64,000 bases of DNA from Branchiostoma lanceolatum (GCF_035083965.1 NC_089729.1:14868964-14932963); one strand, 5' to 3'; shown: positions 31,509 to 44,249, numbered from the stretch's first letter. Made by a program: numbers and translations. The notes: a model not told the origin generated them from the letters alone.

Positions 31509-31613
31509 GGCCTGGAAAAAGTAGAAATCGGCCAAATAGAGGTGTTGGCCAGCTAATAGGGGTAATTTGTATCTATGGGCTGGCCAACTCCTCGATTTCC
31601 ACTCTTTCCAGCC
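31509..31613. repeat. Short inverted repeat
   Basis: GGCCTGGAAAAAGTAGAAAT at the left is complemented by the ATTTCC-ACTCTTTCCAGCC stretch at the right. Inner GGCCAGC / GCTGGCC also pair. Confidence 0.75.
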
Positions 31614-32673
31614 ACGAATGGATCCTGGTAGAGGCTAGGCTATCACATAAAATGCAAAAATACATTAATACATAAAATATTGCTTTGTGATTAGAAACGA
31701 TACTGACACGCACGTTTAACCCCTTCTGACTGTATGGAGATATTAGAGATTCGCGTGCGTTAGTCTGTATTGTTCAGTAAGCAGAAACAATCAAGATTTC
31801 TCTTGTATTTGTATTAGTTTATAGTTTATAGTTGACCGGACGAAAGTCGTACTGTGCTTTTTGTTGTGTCTATACAGCTTTTTTAACTGTGTTACAGTTA
31901 GCCGAACCGCTTACCCATCCTAAAAAAAGAGAAACAAAATGGGAGAAGTTTTGGGGAATGGGCTCAATTTGTCTATTCATGATTTCCCGATCGAGCTTTA
32001 AAAGACACATGCACACTGGACGTCCTTTTGCTATGTTACAACAACCTGTTTTCCCTAATAGAGTCCTTGGCTTTGGTGTTGTTTAGTCAAACGTATGGCT
32101 TTGCCCATGATTTTACACATCTATCGTCCGTTCTAAGGAATGGTAGCCTGTGTATGAGGGTCACTTGGGCGCCCAACCCCTGTAAGTTAAAGAACATAAT
32201 AGTAGGGGTGAACCAGCTTGCTTTCTATTTTTTTGTGTATTTTTTTGTACTGCACACCGGTAAACCGCCCCATGGCGCAACACACCAGGTTGGTACTGAA
32301 CAGTACAAGCTGCACATCCAGACAGATAAATTTGATCCACTCACACAGAGAAGGACCTCCACTTCCCAAGATAAGCGTGATGGTTTTGTTTTTTCACATG
32401 CTCGATATTTGGCTCTCCTCAAACACGGAACTTCCATTTAGCGTCCCATCGGAGGAACGTCCCTAACCGAAGCTAGGTACTTATTTTTACCTACATCACT
32501 GGCCTGTATGGAGTAAACATACCTAATCAAGGGGCGCCACAACAACAACCCTTTTGGTCTAGTTATTTCCATATTAGGTATTGAATTATAACCACGAGAT
32601 GAGTCACGTAATCTAGACTGAGAAACTTTTATTCGCCACCGTAGGCAGCTGTATGCCGTTTTTTTGTTTCGTC

Positions 32674-35600
32674 TCATCCAGTGATGATCTCGTTGATGGA
32701 CGGGTCAACCGGGTCCATGATCACACCGTCCACGATGTTGTGGACTTTGTAGAAATCCCACATGTCCTCGGTGGACCGACCCTGTAGGTAGGAAACAAAT
32801 ATGGCTTAGCAAATACAGAATCCATGGCGGTAAAACTAGAAATCATTGTACTATTTATGAACGCTCAGAGTGCAGTTATGTTGGTTGTTCTTACGCCGAT
32901 TTGGTCGTAAAAGAGACAGAATCTGATATCTAGTATTCACAGCACAGTAGCGTAGTAGAGTACACTGACATCTGAAATTTGTAACCAATCTATGATGACA
33001 ACTTGACAAACCGCAAAGAATCACACTGGCTTCGGGTCACTTCAACTTGCCAACGAGAAGGGTCAGAGGACAGAAATGGCGCTCAGGGGCGCACCCGGGG
33101 GAGCCACACGCTCAAATTTCAACCACTTTACGCCCGGACAGACTCTTACAAACATTCATTCTTCCCCCGCACCATACCCGAGTGGAACGCCCTGCCTGGC
33201 GCGGTTGTTACTGCTCCAACCGTTGAGTCATTCCGCGCCAGGCTGGAGGCCTGCCCGCCTTAGCCTGGGACCTCCTCCCCCCTACTTTGCCCCTAGCGGG
33301 GTTATTTGGGGGTAATCAAAGTTGAAGTTGAAGGACCGAAAGCTTGTTGGCGAGTGCGGAAATAACGTGTAAAACTCTAACAGCTCACATATTGCTGTGA
33401 GCAATACTCTTCTAGCATGGTTGCACCTCATTTTCCTTGTATTCTGGTGTTGAAAGGGGTCATTTTCATTCAGGAAAGATCAAGAAAGGTAAAGATTACC
33501 GTGGCCAGGTAGTGCGCGTCTCTCCCCGCCTTGGTGGCGAACACGTCAGCCTCCCAGCAGGTGGTGAAGGGGGGGACTGCAGGGTCGCGGACCCACTTCC
33601 AGACGAAGATATGGCGGCCTAAGGGGAAGCTTGTGCTATTAGAAATATTTATTGACTGAGGACAAAACTTGAAAAAGGCAGTAAGGCAAATTATAAAACA
33701 CACAACAAAGCCCAAACTGTGTGAGACGCGATAACAGAAAGGCAAAGGACCAGTTGCAAATAAAGTAGCGAACGTTTCGAGTGTACATGACCTGGTTGTA
33801 AGTCCATCGGGACGGTGAAGTTGTAGGTCCCCATGGCATCGTCAGGATCTTCACAGAACTTGGGGACATTTTGGAAGCCGGGCTTTGGGTAGGTGGCCAG
33901 CACCTCATCGGAAAGCTCACGCCCTACAGGTATGCATCACAAAAAAAGGGGAAAACACAACTATTGACTGGCTTGTAGATTGACAGTATTGAGCAACAAC
34001 AACCCTAGATTGTCCATTAGACAATTTGTGACAGTGGTGGGACAAAACTTATGCACGTTCTGGAAGCTAGGCTTTGGGTAGGTGGCAAGCACCTCATCGG
34101 AAAGCTCACGCCCTACAGGTATGCATCACAAAAAAGGGGAAAACACAACTATTGACTGGCTTGTAGATTGACAGTATTGAGCAACAACAACCCTAGATTG
34201 TCCATTAGACAATTTGTGACAGTGGCGGGACAAAACTTAATGCACGTTCTGGAATCCAGGCTTTGGGTAGGTGGCAAGCACCTCATCGGAAAGCTCACGC
34301 CCTACAGGTATGCATCACAAAAAAGGGGAAAACACAACTATTGACTGGCTTGTAGATTGACAGTATTGAGCAACAACAACCCTAGATTGTCCATTAGACA
34401 ATTTGTGACAGTGGCGGGACAAAACTTATGCACGTTTTGAAAGCCAGGCTTTGGGTAGGCTGACAGCACTTTGGCATCCGGAAGATCACGGCCTACATCA
34501 CGGTATGTACCACAAATAAGGTGAAAAATAGAGCAGTAGATTACCTTGCAGATTGACCGCTTAAACCTAAAGTATCTATTAGACCACATGTGAAACAAAT
34601 GATTGCGAGACAGAGAAGGATTCTACGAAGTACCATATGGCGACGCCCCCATGTCCATGATTTGGATGAGTTTGGGAGAGTCGATACAGCAGGGGTCCTG
34701 GTCTCCGTCCACCACAAATATCAGGTTCTCCCAGTCCATGGTGTTCCTCCATCTACACTTGGATTCCGCCACGTGGTTCTAGAGTGACGAGAATAATGTA
34801 GACACGTACCAAAACAGCAGCAAAGCGAGCAGTATTGTCACATTTTATATTGACCTCCGACCTCTCCTGCTCACTTTTATGTTCACTGCATTTGCTTTTG
34901 TTTAATGTCAAAAATTGCATACGTTTTTGTTCCTTGTATTTGATTTGATCGTACATTGTATTTAAACTAAGCGGACTCTAGGAACAATAGTGTAAAATTT
35001 GTAAAAATTAAACACTAATGGAGATCTGAATAAAACGAACAAACAAAGATGGAAATAGTATTGATCGGAAATATGTCTTACGTTTGCCGGGTGAGTCAGA
35101 ACGACCTCCTGACCCAGGAAGTAGGCAGCCATGGGGGTTTCCTCGGTGTATCGGCGGTCGTCATCTCGGGACTCTCTACACAGAGCCCGCTCCTCAGGGT
35201 GGTTGTCCAGGCGCCATGTGTAGTTGTTGTCAATATGCGTCCCGAATGCTCCATACCGAAGGTTGTAACTGAATGAAATATAAGGGCAGACGTGATTGTG
35301 ATATAACTCTATCTTCTGAACGCATAATAATTTGCGCGCCTGAAAATACCCCATTAACGACCACATGATGAAATTAAGACTGATGTTTTGTGGCGAATAC
35401 TTGATACATTGAATTTGTGCGAGGAAGTTAAAATATCCATCTTTAACCTCCTTGTTTTAGGTAAAGAGTTCTGTGGTGACTACGGTGATGGCTGTAGTTA
35501 CTTACTACAAACCTACTCCAAAGGGAACCCGGTGACAACAATTTTCCATTCGGAGATTTGAAATATCAAGTAACAAGGGCAATATACATAGCCTCCAAGC

Positions 35601-35928
35601 AGGCCCAATGGATTGCAAAGACCGTATCCAACTGGAAAAAGGAGCTTGTATAGCAATCCAAGCAAACATACTTCTTCTGCCAGTTTGATACGGTCTTCGC
35701 AGCCTATGGATCTGCTTGGAGATTACAATATACATACTTCAATCGGTAGCATGATATCGTATTATGGTAAAACGCATCTCACTATGTGGCAGCTCGTGGC
35801 CATCCCCGACACTTGGCCTGATCCCAGTACCAGCCGTTGTTCTCCAGGTAGTCCGTACAGACGATCCAGGAGTGGGCGGCGGCCAGGGCAGGCAGCCCGA
35901 CAGCTAAGAGCGCGACGAAGAGCTTCAT
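32674..35928 (-). CDS. Secreted LPMO-like protein with N-terminal His
   Basis: Six exons in transcription order: 35928-35783, 35268-35082, 34778-34634, 33923-33792, 33618-33500, 32781-32674; 278 aa, phases consistent. The signal peptide MKLFVALLAVGLPALAAA is followed by HSWIVCTDY, so cleavage would expose His19. An exposed N-terminal His is half of the copper 'histidine brace' of lytic polysaccharide monooxygenases. LTHPAN then NHV (His113 across an exon junction) could supply the second His. Late in the protein, YNFTVPMDLQPGRHIFVWKW followed by CWEADVF resembles the conserved 'FvWxW...C.DV' end of LPMO/chitin-binding type 4 folds. Family membership is inferred from these marks; substrate (chitin, cellulose or none) is unknown. 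Intron 3 carries a 189-bp tandem array copying the start of exon 4; intron 5 holds an antisense LINE fragment. Confidence 0.7.
33003..33320 (+). mobile_element. 3' fragment of a non-LTR retrotransposon (LINE)
   Basis: The open frame 33003-33263 encodes the typical C-terminal end of LINE reverse transcriptase proteins: YKHSFFPRTIPEWNALP, then a spaced SFRARLEA. A short 3' UTR ends in AAGTTGAAGTTGAAG repeats. It is 5'-truncated and sits in the last intron of the LPMO-like gene, opposite to it. Confidence 0.85.
33925..34500 (-). repeat. 189-bp tandem array copying an exon start and its acceptor
   Basis: GCTTTGGGTA recurs at 33882, 34071, 34260 and 34448, so the period is 188-189 bp. Each unit carries, in the gene's sense, a CTGTAG acceptor-like site and the first ~60 bases of exon 4 (GRELSDE...YPKPGFQNV), then intron sequence. 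Units 1-2 are almost identical; the outermost is diverged (GRDLPDAKVLSAYPKPGFQN). Only the innermost copy (33792-33923) is a full exon with a donor. Confidence 0.9.
35591..35722. repeat. Inverted repeat in intron 1 of the LPMO-like gene
   Basis: CTCCAAGCAGGCCCAATGGA pairs with the TCTGCTTGGAG-ending right arm; both arms also share GACCGTATCCAACTGG / CCAGTTTGATACGGTC. Arms are imperfect, about 45 bases. Foldback-type element. Confidence 0.7.
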
Positions 35929-36624
35929 TTTCGGCAGGATGCGAAACTGCTCACAACTGGCAAAGGCTTCACGGGGTCTCAGCAAAGTCGTTCTTTATAT
36001 GTATTCCAGACTTATCAACAGTATGGGAACATCAGGAAGCTCTCGTAGCTGGATGAGTTATCTTTCTTACACAAATAGGTAGGAACAAAATTGTGCTGTA
36101 GAAGAATTTCATAATCGTTTTTGGCAGTGAATGCAAGATTTTACTATACAACTACAACAGTACATTAATAGTACATAATTATATAGATAAGTCCTTTCTC
36201 CGTGCACGCTTACTTACAGACATTACTGTGGGCTTATAACGTTTTGAATGAAAGTTAAAGTTAATATGCAAGTCTTAACATATTAATTTTGTCGACAACA
36301 ATGAATGTCACTTACAGGTATTAAAGATGAATCTACTCCGTAGTGTACATTGTATAAGAGAAAGAATGGAAATTTCAGTGCCGATTTGTTCAGTTTTTTA
36401 TGAAATAAATACATGACTAGATTACTACTGCTTACTGCATATCGCAAGAGTTTCAAGACTCTCATCACAATGATGACTGGGTGCGTATCATCACAACTAA
36501 GACACTTTGAAGCACAGATGGTTTACACAGGTTTCTTTGATTTGAATTTCATACTTTGTCAGTAGCGAGGGTCAGGAAATCATTTTAACTGACAGGCAGT
36601 TATTAGCCTGGATGCTAGAGCCCT

Positions 36625-36722
36625 AATTGCCTAGCCTGGATACCAGATCCCCAATCTCTAAAAAATCTACCACACGATAAATCTTTTAAAGATTGGGGGT
36701 CTAAAATCCAGGCTAGGCAATT
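36625..36722. repeat. 98-bp hairpin element
   Basis: AATTGCCTAGCCTGGA at the left and TCCAGGCTAGGCAATT at the right are exact complements. The arms continue through the CCCCAATCTCTAAAA / TTTTAAAGATTGGGGG region. Confidence 0.9.
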
Positions 36723-36819
36723 GTGGCGCTTGTATACATCCTGAGATTGTATGATGAGTACATTTGTTTGTACCACTTTCGTGTGAGAATGGCAAGCTCC
36801 TATCAGGTGTTGCAGACTC

Positions 36820-37190
36820 GGGCCAATGATTATTTGAACAACAAAATGACTAGGGGAGCAAAACCTGCTCCTGCAGTTCCAAAAAAGCCAAAACCTGCAC
36901 CACTTACTCTCTGTCCAAAGAACTATCTACCACTCAAAAATCAGGACCATAGCATGTCCAGAACACGAGATATAAAAACAGGAAGTTCGGCTGCAGTACC
37001 GTAACAAGCCGCTAGGGGACCCAAAATCTAATCATATCCATGTCTCATCAAGATCTACCCACCTACCAAATATCAAGACAATCAATTCAAGCCGTCTAGA
37101 GTTATGCTGTTTGTTATAAACAAACACACCCACACACAAACACTACCCTCTGCATAACCTTCTCGGCGAAGGTAATAAAGTCAAGGGTAA
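36820..37190 (+). repeat. Dispersed repeat copy
   Basis: Related to 22740-22950 and, inverted, to 60225-60345 and 61020-61260. Shared text includes GAACACGAGATATAAAAAC and CTAGGGGACCCAAAATCTAA. Confidence 0.55.
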
Positions 37191-38330
37191 CACAGTTTCA
37201 GTTTGGGACGTAGCGAGGTCGCCAACTTTTCCCGGGTCCAGTGAGATAAGAGCTTTGATATACAAATGTAAAAAAAAAAAAATGTATACAGCAATTTGTA
37301 CGGGTGAAGCTAATTTTCTAAATAACAGTAGTATAAAATATTCTTGTTTTTGTCACATGACTGGTGTTGAATATCACGCAACAAGAGACAGTAAAAAGTG
37401 TTTCGGTCATGAAGTGTTACGTATCTTCGACTAGGCATCAGTTTAGGGGAGGGGGATGAGCTGAGTTACTTCAGCTTCTAATCATATTGATGTTTTCTTG
37501 TGTTAAATAGTACGAATATTATTCAGATCGTGGCATGCTATCGGCAAGAAGGAAACTGTTATACATTTTCACTTATTGTTATATTTCACCCATACTACAG
37601 TGTGTATATATGTAATATACAGAAATAGAATATTTTTGTGTGTACAGAAAGTGCGAAACCGAACGACATGGAACGAAACTGAAGTACAGAAAGTGCGAAA
37701 TGTTCCCCAAAGAAAAGAGAGGTTGTTATGTGTGCTTTTATTTCTGGGATATTCTTGTTGCTTTACGTTCAATTGCAATCATTATACTGTTATATATATT
37801 CCAGCGGTTGTACGGAAATGTTTTTTGCTGAAGTCTAATCCACAGTTAAAAGGTTCTACTAAAACTAATCCGTGGCTACCCAGCTACTAATCTCCTATCT
37901 TTTTGCAACTAGTCGGTAATGAAAATTACGAACTTGGCACATGGTGGAATGTAAATAGTGGCGTATTTTGACCTTGAAATAGTGACCTTTGACCTTGACA
38001 GGTGAAGACTGCATTATTCGTGTTTTGGTAATGGTCCTTACTTATGTACATGTATCTCTTATGATATTCAATCACAATTGCAACATGGTCTACATTACTA
38101 TTGAAAACGTATCATTAATGTTCTAAATGTACCAAAGAAAGCGTCGAAAATTCGATACCACATAATAATATATATGTTTAAAACAAAAATACACGCAAAA
38201 CTTTGGTAACAAATGTCATCTTTTTATATCTTTTTTGTCTTGAATGTACAAGACATGTACAGTTGTTTTAGCGACATTTTTATTGCCACTTAACCGGTTC
38301 AAAACACATACTTAAGTACATGCACGTTTA

Positions 38331-38355
38331 CCGAACCGTTGACCCGGAACGGTTG
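38331..38355 (+). promoter_or_regulatory. Conserved promoter-proximal element of gene C
   Basis: CCGAACCGTTGACCCGGAAC about 90 bases before the ATG; same element as upstream of gene B. Confidence 0.5.
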
Positions 38356-38441
38356 AAAGACGACACCGCAAAAAGTCGTCCGGCGAGTCGGATCACTCTA
38401 CACAACCTGAGCAACATACAAGACGAACTCCGTGAGGAAAA

Positions 38442-41103
38442 ATGTCGTTCTTTAACCACCTGTTGGCTGTGTTTGGGCCGATCCTGGTGCTGTCTGGAAC
38501 AACATGGGGTGCAGGTAAGGAAACTTGGGTACATGAGGGTTAAACTTAAGTTCAAAACTAAGAAGACTTGTAGAGGCATTGCCAGAAGTCAACCACAAGT
38601 CTTTGGCACTGTGTATGTCGAAAACAGTGTGAGAACAGTTATAACTGTAAGGCTACGTTCTCCTATTTACACGATTGATGTTGAAACAACGCTAAAACGG
38701 TAGCCGGTAGAATCCACGATGTTCAAACATAGAATCGTCTCTTGCAACTGTTTAACCGTTGTTTGTGAGAGCTAGGTAAACATACCTGGGTGACGCCATT
38801 TTCCTTGCGGCTATAGCACTAAACTAGAGGTAATTAGATCTGAATCTGAGCCAAACATTCTAGCGGTATGTCAACAAACTTGTCTTCTAAACCAGAGGAC
38901 AGTGAACATGTAGAAATGTGTATCCATAGCTTAGTCATTTTTCTAGGCTCAGTTCGTACTTCGCAGTCCTTTTATACAAACATTTTGATGCTTTCTTAAC
39001 ACACACAATGTTTAATGTACAAAACGACAGCTAGCTTAGGTTGAGGCGGTGTTATGTTTGTATAGTCGCACTGTGTACGTTAACAGCCCATGTTTTGAAC
39101 ATATCGTTCAGTCAAGTTTGTCAACGATGCAAAATCTAATACTCGAGATCTAGAGCTAGATAAAACGTTGATATAGGCGAATTGCGGGGTGTCATTTCGC
39201 GTAAGCGGTTACAGTAAAGATGCCACAGGACAGGCTTAGATTTTTACAGGTGTCACGTAGCACGACTTTTGTTTCGTCAGGTAAAATAACTCACAGGTAG
39301 ATACATAACAACAAACGTTGTAACAGTAACAACTTTAACGCTTGTGGATTTAAACAAATGTACTCAAGAATTTCTATTGGAATGTCTTAGGCAATCGAAT
39401 AAGTACAAGACAGATATGTGTGGTTTGTCTTAAATTTAAGGTGGGTACGGGAATGTCTCTTTGGGTGTGTGCTGCAGCATGGCAAACTTGGCAAACACAC
39501 TTTCTGCTTGGGTGAGCTTCGAAACAACAAGACTAAAAAGAGACATGATTTCCTTGTCTCATCGAGATTTCTGTCATATGGTTGGGATAACAGTAAAACC
39601 AGACCAAACCGGTGGGATGTTTTGCCAACTGGACTTTCTCAGGCTAGCTAACTGCTCAAATCGTGTGTCTTATTCGGGAACATTTCTTCCGTTGATAGAT
39701 CAACCGCAGAAGACGTCATATTTCATAATACTCAAGAACCATTTGGGGTTTACTTTACGAACGGAAGAAACGTGTCCAAATAGGGTGACAAATTTTGGTA
39801 CTTAGTCTATACAAGTGATCCTGATATTGCTACTTTTCTGTAGTCTTCCCAATAGAAACCATGTTTGCAGACTCCATATCATATTACCTCTCTCACCTTT
39901 GTCTAATTCACCGCCGTTTCCGGTGTACGCCCCCCTCCCACCCCTTCAGTAATATATTCTACGTGGCGTGAAATTACCTTAGTTGGAATATAAGGCCAAC
40001 TTGCGTATTACTTACTTATACTGGTAATCCTACAAGATACCATGTGACACGAACAGAATTGTAGGCCACTAAAACCTGCTTCATTCCTTAATATAGTATT
40101 TTCTTCTTCCTGGGCTCAGTTTCCCCATTCAATAGTAAACAAATGCCTGTAGGGTTAGGTTTCAACACTTCACATGGCAAAATAAACAATAAAAAGGTAC
40201 GACAAAATAGACTATCAATAGACCTGTTCAATACGACTGCTGATTCATAATTCATAACGTTTGTAAACGCACTTTTAGATTGCGAAGTAAACGAGAAGTT
40301 ATGGCCCTTACGTCTCATTTCTATAGTTACTGGATTAATTTACTAATTACAAATATCAAATATATAAGCCAAGTTGGCCCGATTTCTCCCTTATGTGTAG
40401 TGTCTATTGTGAGTTATACTTAATTTTATTTACAACGACACTCTTATAGGTTCATAACAGTTCTAGTTGAAGATATATAGCCGGTCTAGTTTACAGATAA
40501 TAGATGCAATGTGGGAACCAGGTATACAGTGTAACAGCTAACAAAAAAAAAAACTACCCTGGAGAGGGCTCTCTACACTTCCATCTTAAATTACCTCTAG
40601 TGGAAATTCTTTTGATATAATAATTTAATCGGTTCAATCATGACACATAAGAGCAGAACAATGTTTGGAGTATAACATTTTTGTTATGTACGTTGAATGT
40701 AAAATTTGTTTATTTCCAGACTCGTTTGCAGACCCCAGCATCGTGCGCCCAGCCGGAATGGACACGGTGGGGTTAAACGTTGTGGTTGGGGTGTCGGTGT
40801 GTCTGGGGCTCTTTGTCATCGGGATTATGGCGGCTATCTTCTACCACATCGTCATGAGGTCACGCAGGTAAATCTAAAACCGTTCCGCAGCAGCATCTAG
40901 CGGTATTTATAAGTACTGCAGCATGTTTGTTAAAATGCTGATAACAACAAATCTGTGATTCTTTTACCCAATAGGACACTTGAACCGCATTATTTCTTAT
41001 GGCTAATCGATAGAAAGTTGATTTTCAACTCGTCATATACCATTCTTTTATTTTGGGTTTTTCCAGGAGTGAATTTCGTCTCCCCAAAACCCCAGAGCAG
41101 TAG
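38442..41103 (+). CDS. Gene C: 85-residue single-pass membrane mini-protein
   Basis: Exons 38442-38514, 40720-40867, 41067-41103 have the same lengths (73, 148, 37 nt) and phases as gene B. The leader is MSFFNHLLAVFGPILVL. The ectodomain DSFADPSIVRPAGMDTVGL differs from B by a few residues. The TM helix is NVVVGVSVCLGLFVIGIMAA, then a basic RSRR stop-transfer. The tail ends TPEQ, so unlike B, E, A and F it has no PDZ ligand. Nucleotide identity with B extends into the last 20 bases of intron 1 and through the promoter and leader exon, so B and C are recent duplicates. The tail has diverged more than the ectodomain. Function unknown. Confidence 0.78.
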
Positions 41104-42698
41104 CTGACTCCTAACATCGCAGATGGAAGAAGACATAAACAAGATGGCCGCCACTCCTTTACAGTTTTGCTTTACGATCATGCCAATATGATCCACGATA
41201 AAAACAACTTACATGGTACCTTACTATGGAACATTATGTGTAATTTAACAGTGAAAATACCAAGCTGAAATATAGGTACCCTTCATACTGGTTTATAATG
41301 TTATCGTTTGCATACATGGGTAAATTCAATAGGCTTTAAGATATGTTAGCATACACTCCAAAAATAGTTACTCAAGAACTGGATAAAATTTTATCCAGTT
41401 GCTTGAGTAACTATTTTTGGCGTATCTTACTATCTGGATGTCTAACCTTCATCAACGTTAGCATATACCTTACGCGCTATGAAGAAAGATTAAACAATTT
41501 GAATGTTTCTTGCTTGTAACAATTACATGGTAAACGCTTTCTTCGATTTATAGCTGTATCTTAAGTGCCATCTATGGGCGCGGTATCCACAATTACTGCT
41601 ATATTATATGATGCATACAGTCAAAACTGTTCATAGTGGCAACGCAATGGAGTACTTTAACAAAAAAGTACAAGTGACAACGAAATAGTAGCCAGGTTTT
41701 CCCAATGGAGAGGTAAATACTTGTAAATGTTTGATTGTATTGTTGCTTTTACCTATACCATACTATGCTACATGTAAGGTGATACAATATGCTTTGCAAT
41801 CAATTATAAAAGGTAGTCTTAAAGCTACACGTAAATTGAAGGTGCAAAATACTTATATTTAGAGATTTTGTATTCAATACCTATTTAGTCTTTCTTCATT
41901 GCTGTTGTTTGTATTTTTAAGCGATAGTCATTTTTCTCGTCTATTTCCTTTTAATAAAGAAACACCGCTTTTTTAACAGCACTTTCTGCATGTATTGTTT
42001 GTTCTTCATGATATGGTTGCAGCCTGTGACTTGTTTTATTCACTACAAAAAGTCTAGTTAATTCACTCTTCAAAGTGTCAGTGAAATCTTTAACGTAAAA
42101 ACTTGGTATTTTCTTAATATCTCTATGTAAACTGTAAACAAATTATTTACGGTGTGCTCTATGTTGGGACAAAATACAACGAATCACAGAAAGTACTCCA
42201 AACCACACTAGTTTCCTATGATTGATAGAAAGATTAGGACATTTCATTTCATTGCCATTTTGATATCATGCTGAATGTTGTCACAATCAATAGTGTTTAA
42301 GCAACAAATTGGTGGTGGGTTGGGTCGATAATTTTCTTTTTAAGATCTCGCTCAATGCAAGGCCGTATGCGTATGGAGTCCGATTCTTTAAGCATTTAAC
42401 TAATTGATTAGTTTAAAGGGAATGTGGCTGAGGTGAGAGATAGCAGTGTATGCTTGTTTTGAAGGTTAACTTTGTAGATTATAGTCGGGGGGGGGGGGGG
42501 GGGTAGTGGGCTGGCAGGGAGTTACATAGTTTTGCTGTTCGTGGAAAAAACTGTTACTGTAGAATGACTTTGAGGCTGGTGGTTGTACAGTATAGTGGTG
42601 TAAGAAACGACTTGTTTTAGAGCAAGCAAACAAAGAAAGACCACCGCGACATCTAGGCAGCTCGTGTTTAAATGTTTGGCTAGGTACTCACTTACGTG
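41104..42698. other. Intergenic, AT-rich
   Basis: No gene supported. It holds a short hairpin at 41358-41420 and a run of 16-17 G near 42486-42502. Confidence 0.6.
41358..41420. repeat. 63-bp hairpin
   Basis: CCAAAAATAGTTACTCAAG and its complement CTTGAGTAACTATTTTTGG flank a short AT core. Probably a small MITE. Confidence 0.85.
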
Positions 42699-42700
42699 TA

Positions 42701-42725
42701 CTCAACCTTTGACCCGGAACAAACG
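42701..42725 (+). promoter_or_regulatory. Conserved promoter-proximal element of gene D
   Basis: CAACCTTTGACCCGGAAC about 80 bases before the ATG; variant of the gene B/C element. Confidence 0.45.
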
Positions 42726-42798
42726 GAATGGTTACTTCAAACAAGTGAAACATCTTGTCTCGAGCGCCTAGTGGTGGTAGGAAACAGGTGTAACAAAA

Positions 42799-44249
42799 AT
42801 GGCGGTGTTACAGCAGGTACTTGCTGTGCTGTGTACAGCACTGATGTGGTCTGGAGGAGCGTTGGGTCAAGGTAAGAGTACCACAGTATCTGGCTTGTAG
42901 CCATTCTCAATAGGCAGCTAAGTGTAGAAGAAGAGCAGTCCGTGGTATTCCATGTTTGTTAAAGATTACGTTGTTTGTACTGTATTTTTGATAGCCGTCA
43001 AAGATAGCCTCGTACAACATTTGCAAGGAAGATTTTGTGGAAAATACACCTCTTCAATGACGATACATGTAGTGCTCACCCACTCGCTAGAATTCAGTCG
43101 AACCACTGTAAAAATTGAACTGGTCACTAGATGTTTAGTTAAGGTGCACACACAATTGTAATGCGGCTGTTAATAATTAACAGAGTAGAGTTATAGTGCA
43201 GACAAAAATGGTACGATTTTCTTTAAAGTTATGAGAATTATTTTTAAAGCAATTAGCGATCTTTTTATAGTGTCTTGCATGGTTGAAGTAACAAGGTTTC
43301 TTCGCGCAAAAATTCTACTTACAATGTCTTAATGGTTTGAACAAATGTTACATCACTTATTATCTTCAGGGACTTTCCATTACATAATACAACTACACAA
43401 CGCTAGTGTACTACTAAAACAGTACAAAAATAGTGCCGCGTTTTGTTAATGCTTTATAAGAGTGAAAACGATGGTAGCTATAAATGATGTCAGTTTAGTT
43501 AAAGTACCGATAATTTGATACTTCTATGAATGGGATCGTTTGTTGTTTTGTTGTTGCATGTGATTGTTCGCGTGTTTTATCTAGTTGCACCACTTACCCA
43601 GAGGATTATATTGGCTACAGATGATAAATCGTGGTATCTTACATTAATGTATCTATAAATGTCGCTTTTTTCAGGCTCGTTCCGCGAACCGTCCATCGTT
43701 CGTCCTCCCGGACTTGACCGTGTGGGACTGAACGTTGTTGTCGGTGTGGCGATCGTCACTGTGGGCTATATACTGATCGTGTCAGGGGGATACTTGTTCA
43801 GCTCTTGGCGAGCCAAAAATAGGTAGCAAGATAAACCCCTGTGTCTTCATAAAGACATGTCTTTCTCTAGTTATTTTTGGCAAAGCCTCAAGGGCAGAGC
43901 CTTCTTGAGTGCGTTTGTCTTTTAAAGTTATCCCGGGGTTCAGTAATAAACACAAACATATGCAACATACCTCAAACATTCCATACTATCTTCTTCATTG
44001 ATTGATTAATTGGTTGGTTTATACGTTGAATATTTTTTCTTTTCATACAGTTATTGATTTATTCATTTATTAACAATGAACGTGATCCCAAACTATTTTA
44101 AGTACATAACCATAAAAATGCACAACCGTTAGACCGTAAGACTACACTCATCTATGCATCTTAGTAATTATATCTGGTAAACTGTATGGTTCTTCCACAT
44201 GCACAGGAGAAATAAAAGTAGCACAGAAGAAGAAGAAGTGGCTACATGA
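42799..44249 (+). CDS. Gene D: 87-residue single-pass membrane mini-protein
   Basis: Exons 42799-42871 (73 nt), 43675-43822 (148 nt), 44207-44249 (43 nt); phases 1 and 2 as in B and C. Leader MAVLQQVLAVLCTALMW. Ectodomain GSFREPSIVRPPGLDRVGL keeps the (D/E)P-x-IVRPxG(L/M)D core of B and C. The TM helix is NVVVGVAIVTVGYILIV, then SSWRAKNRR. The tail is SSTEEEEVAT: strongly acidic and without a clear PDZ ligand. It is more diverged from B/C than they are from each other, but the extracellular core is kept, suggesting selection on that short ectodomain. AATAAA lies near 44570. Function unknown. Confidence 0.78.

Larger units (their letters stand above)
35929..38319. other. Intergenic with repeats
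   Basis: No gene supported. It contains a 98-bp hairpin (36625-36722), a copy of the dispersed repeat also seen at 22740 and 61020 (about 36820-37190), and a short direct repeat GTACAGAAAGTGCGAAA near 37640-37700. Confidence 0.6.

Noticed and set aside
33925-34500. Four separate exons of the LPMO-like gene
   Set aside because: Only the copy at 33792-33923 has both acceptor and donor in phase; the others stop at partial-exon length.
37576-37890. Possible small gene upstream of C
   Set aside because: No signal peptide, domain or splice logic; it includes a short direct repeat.
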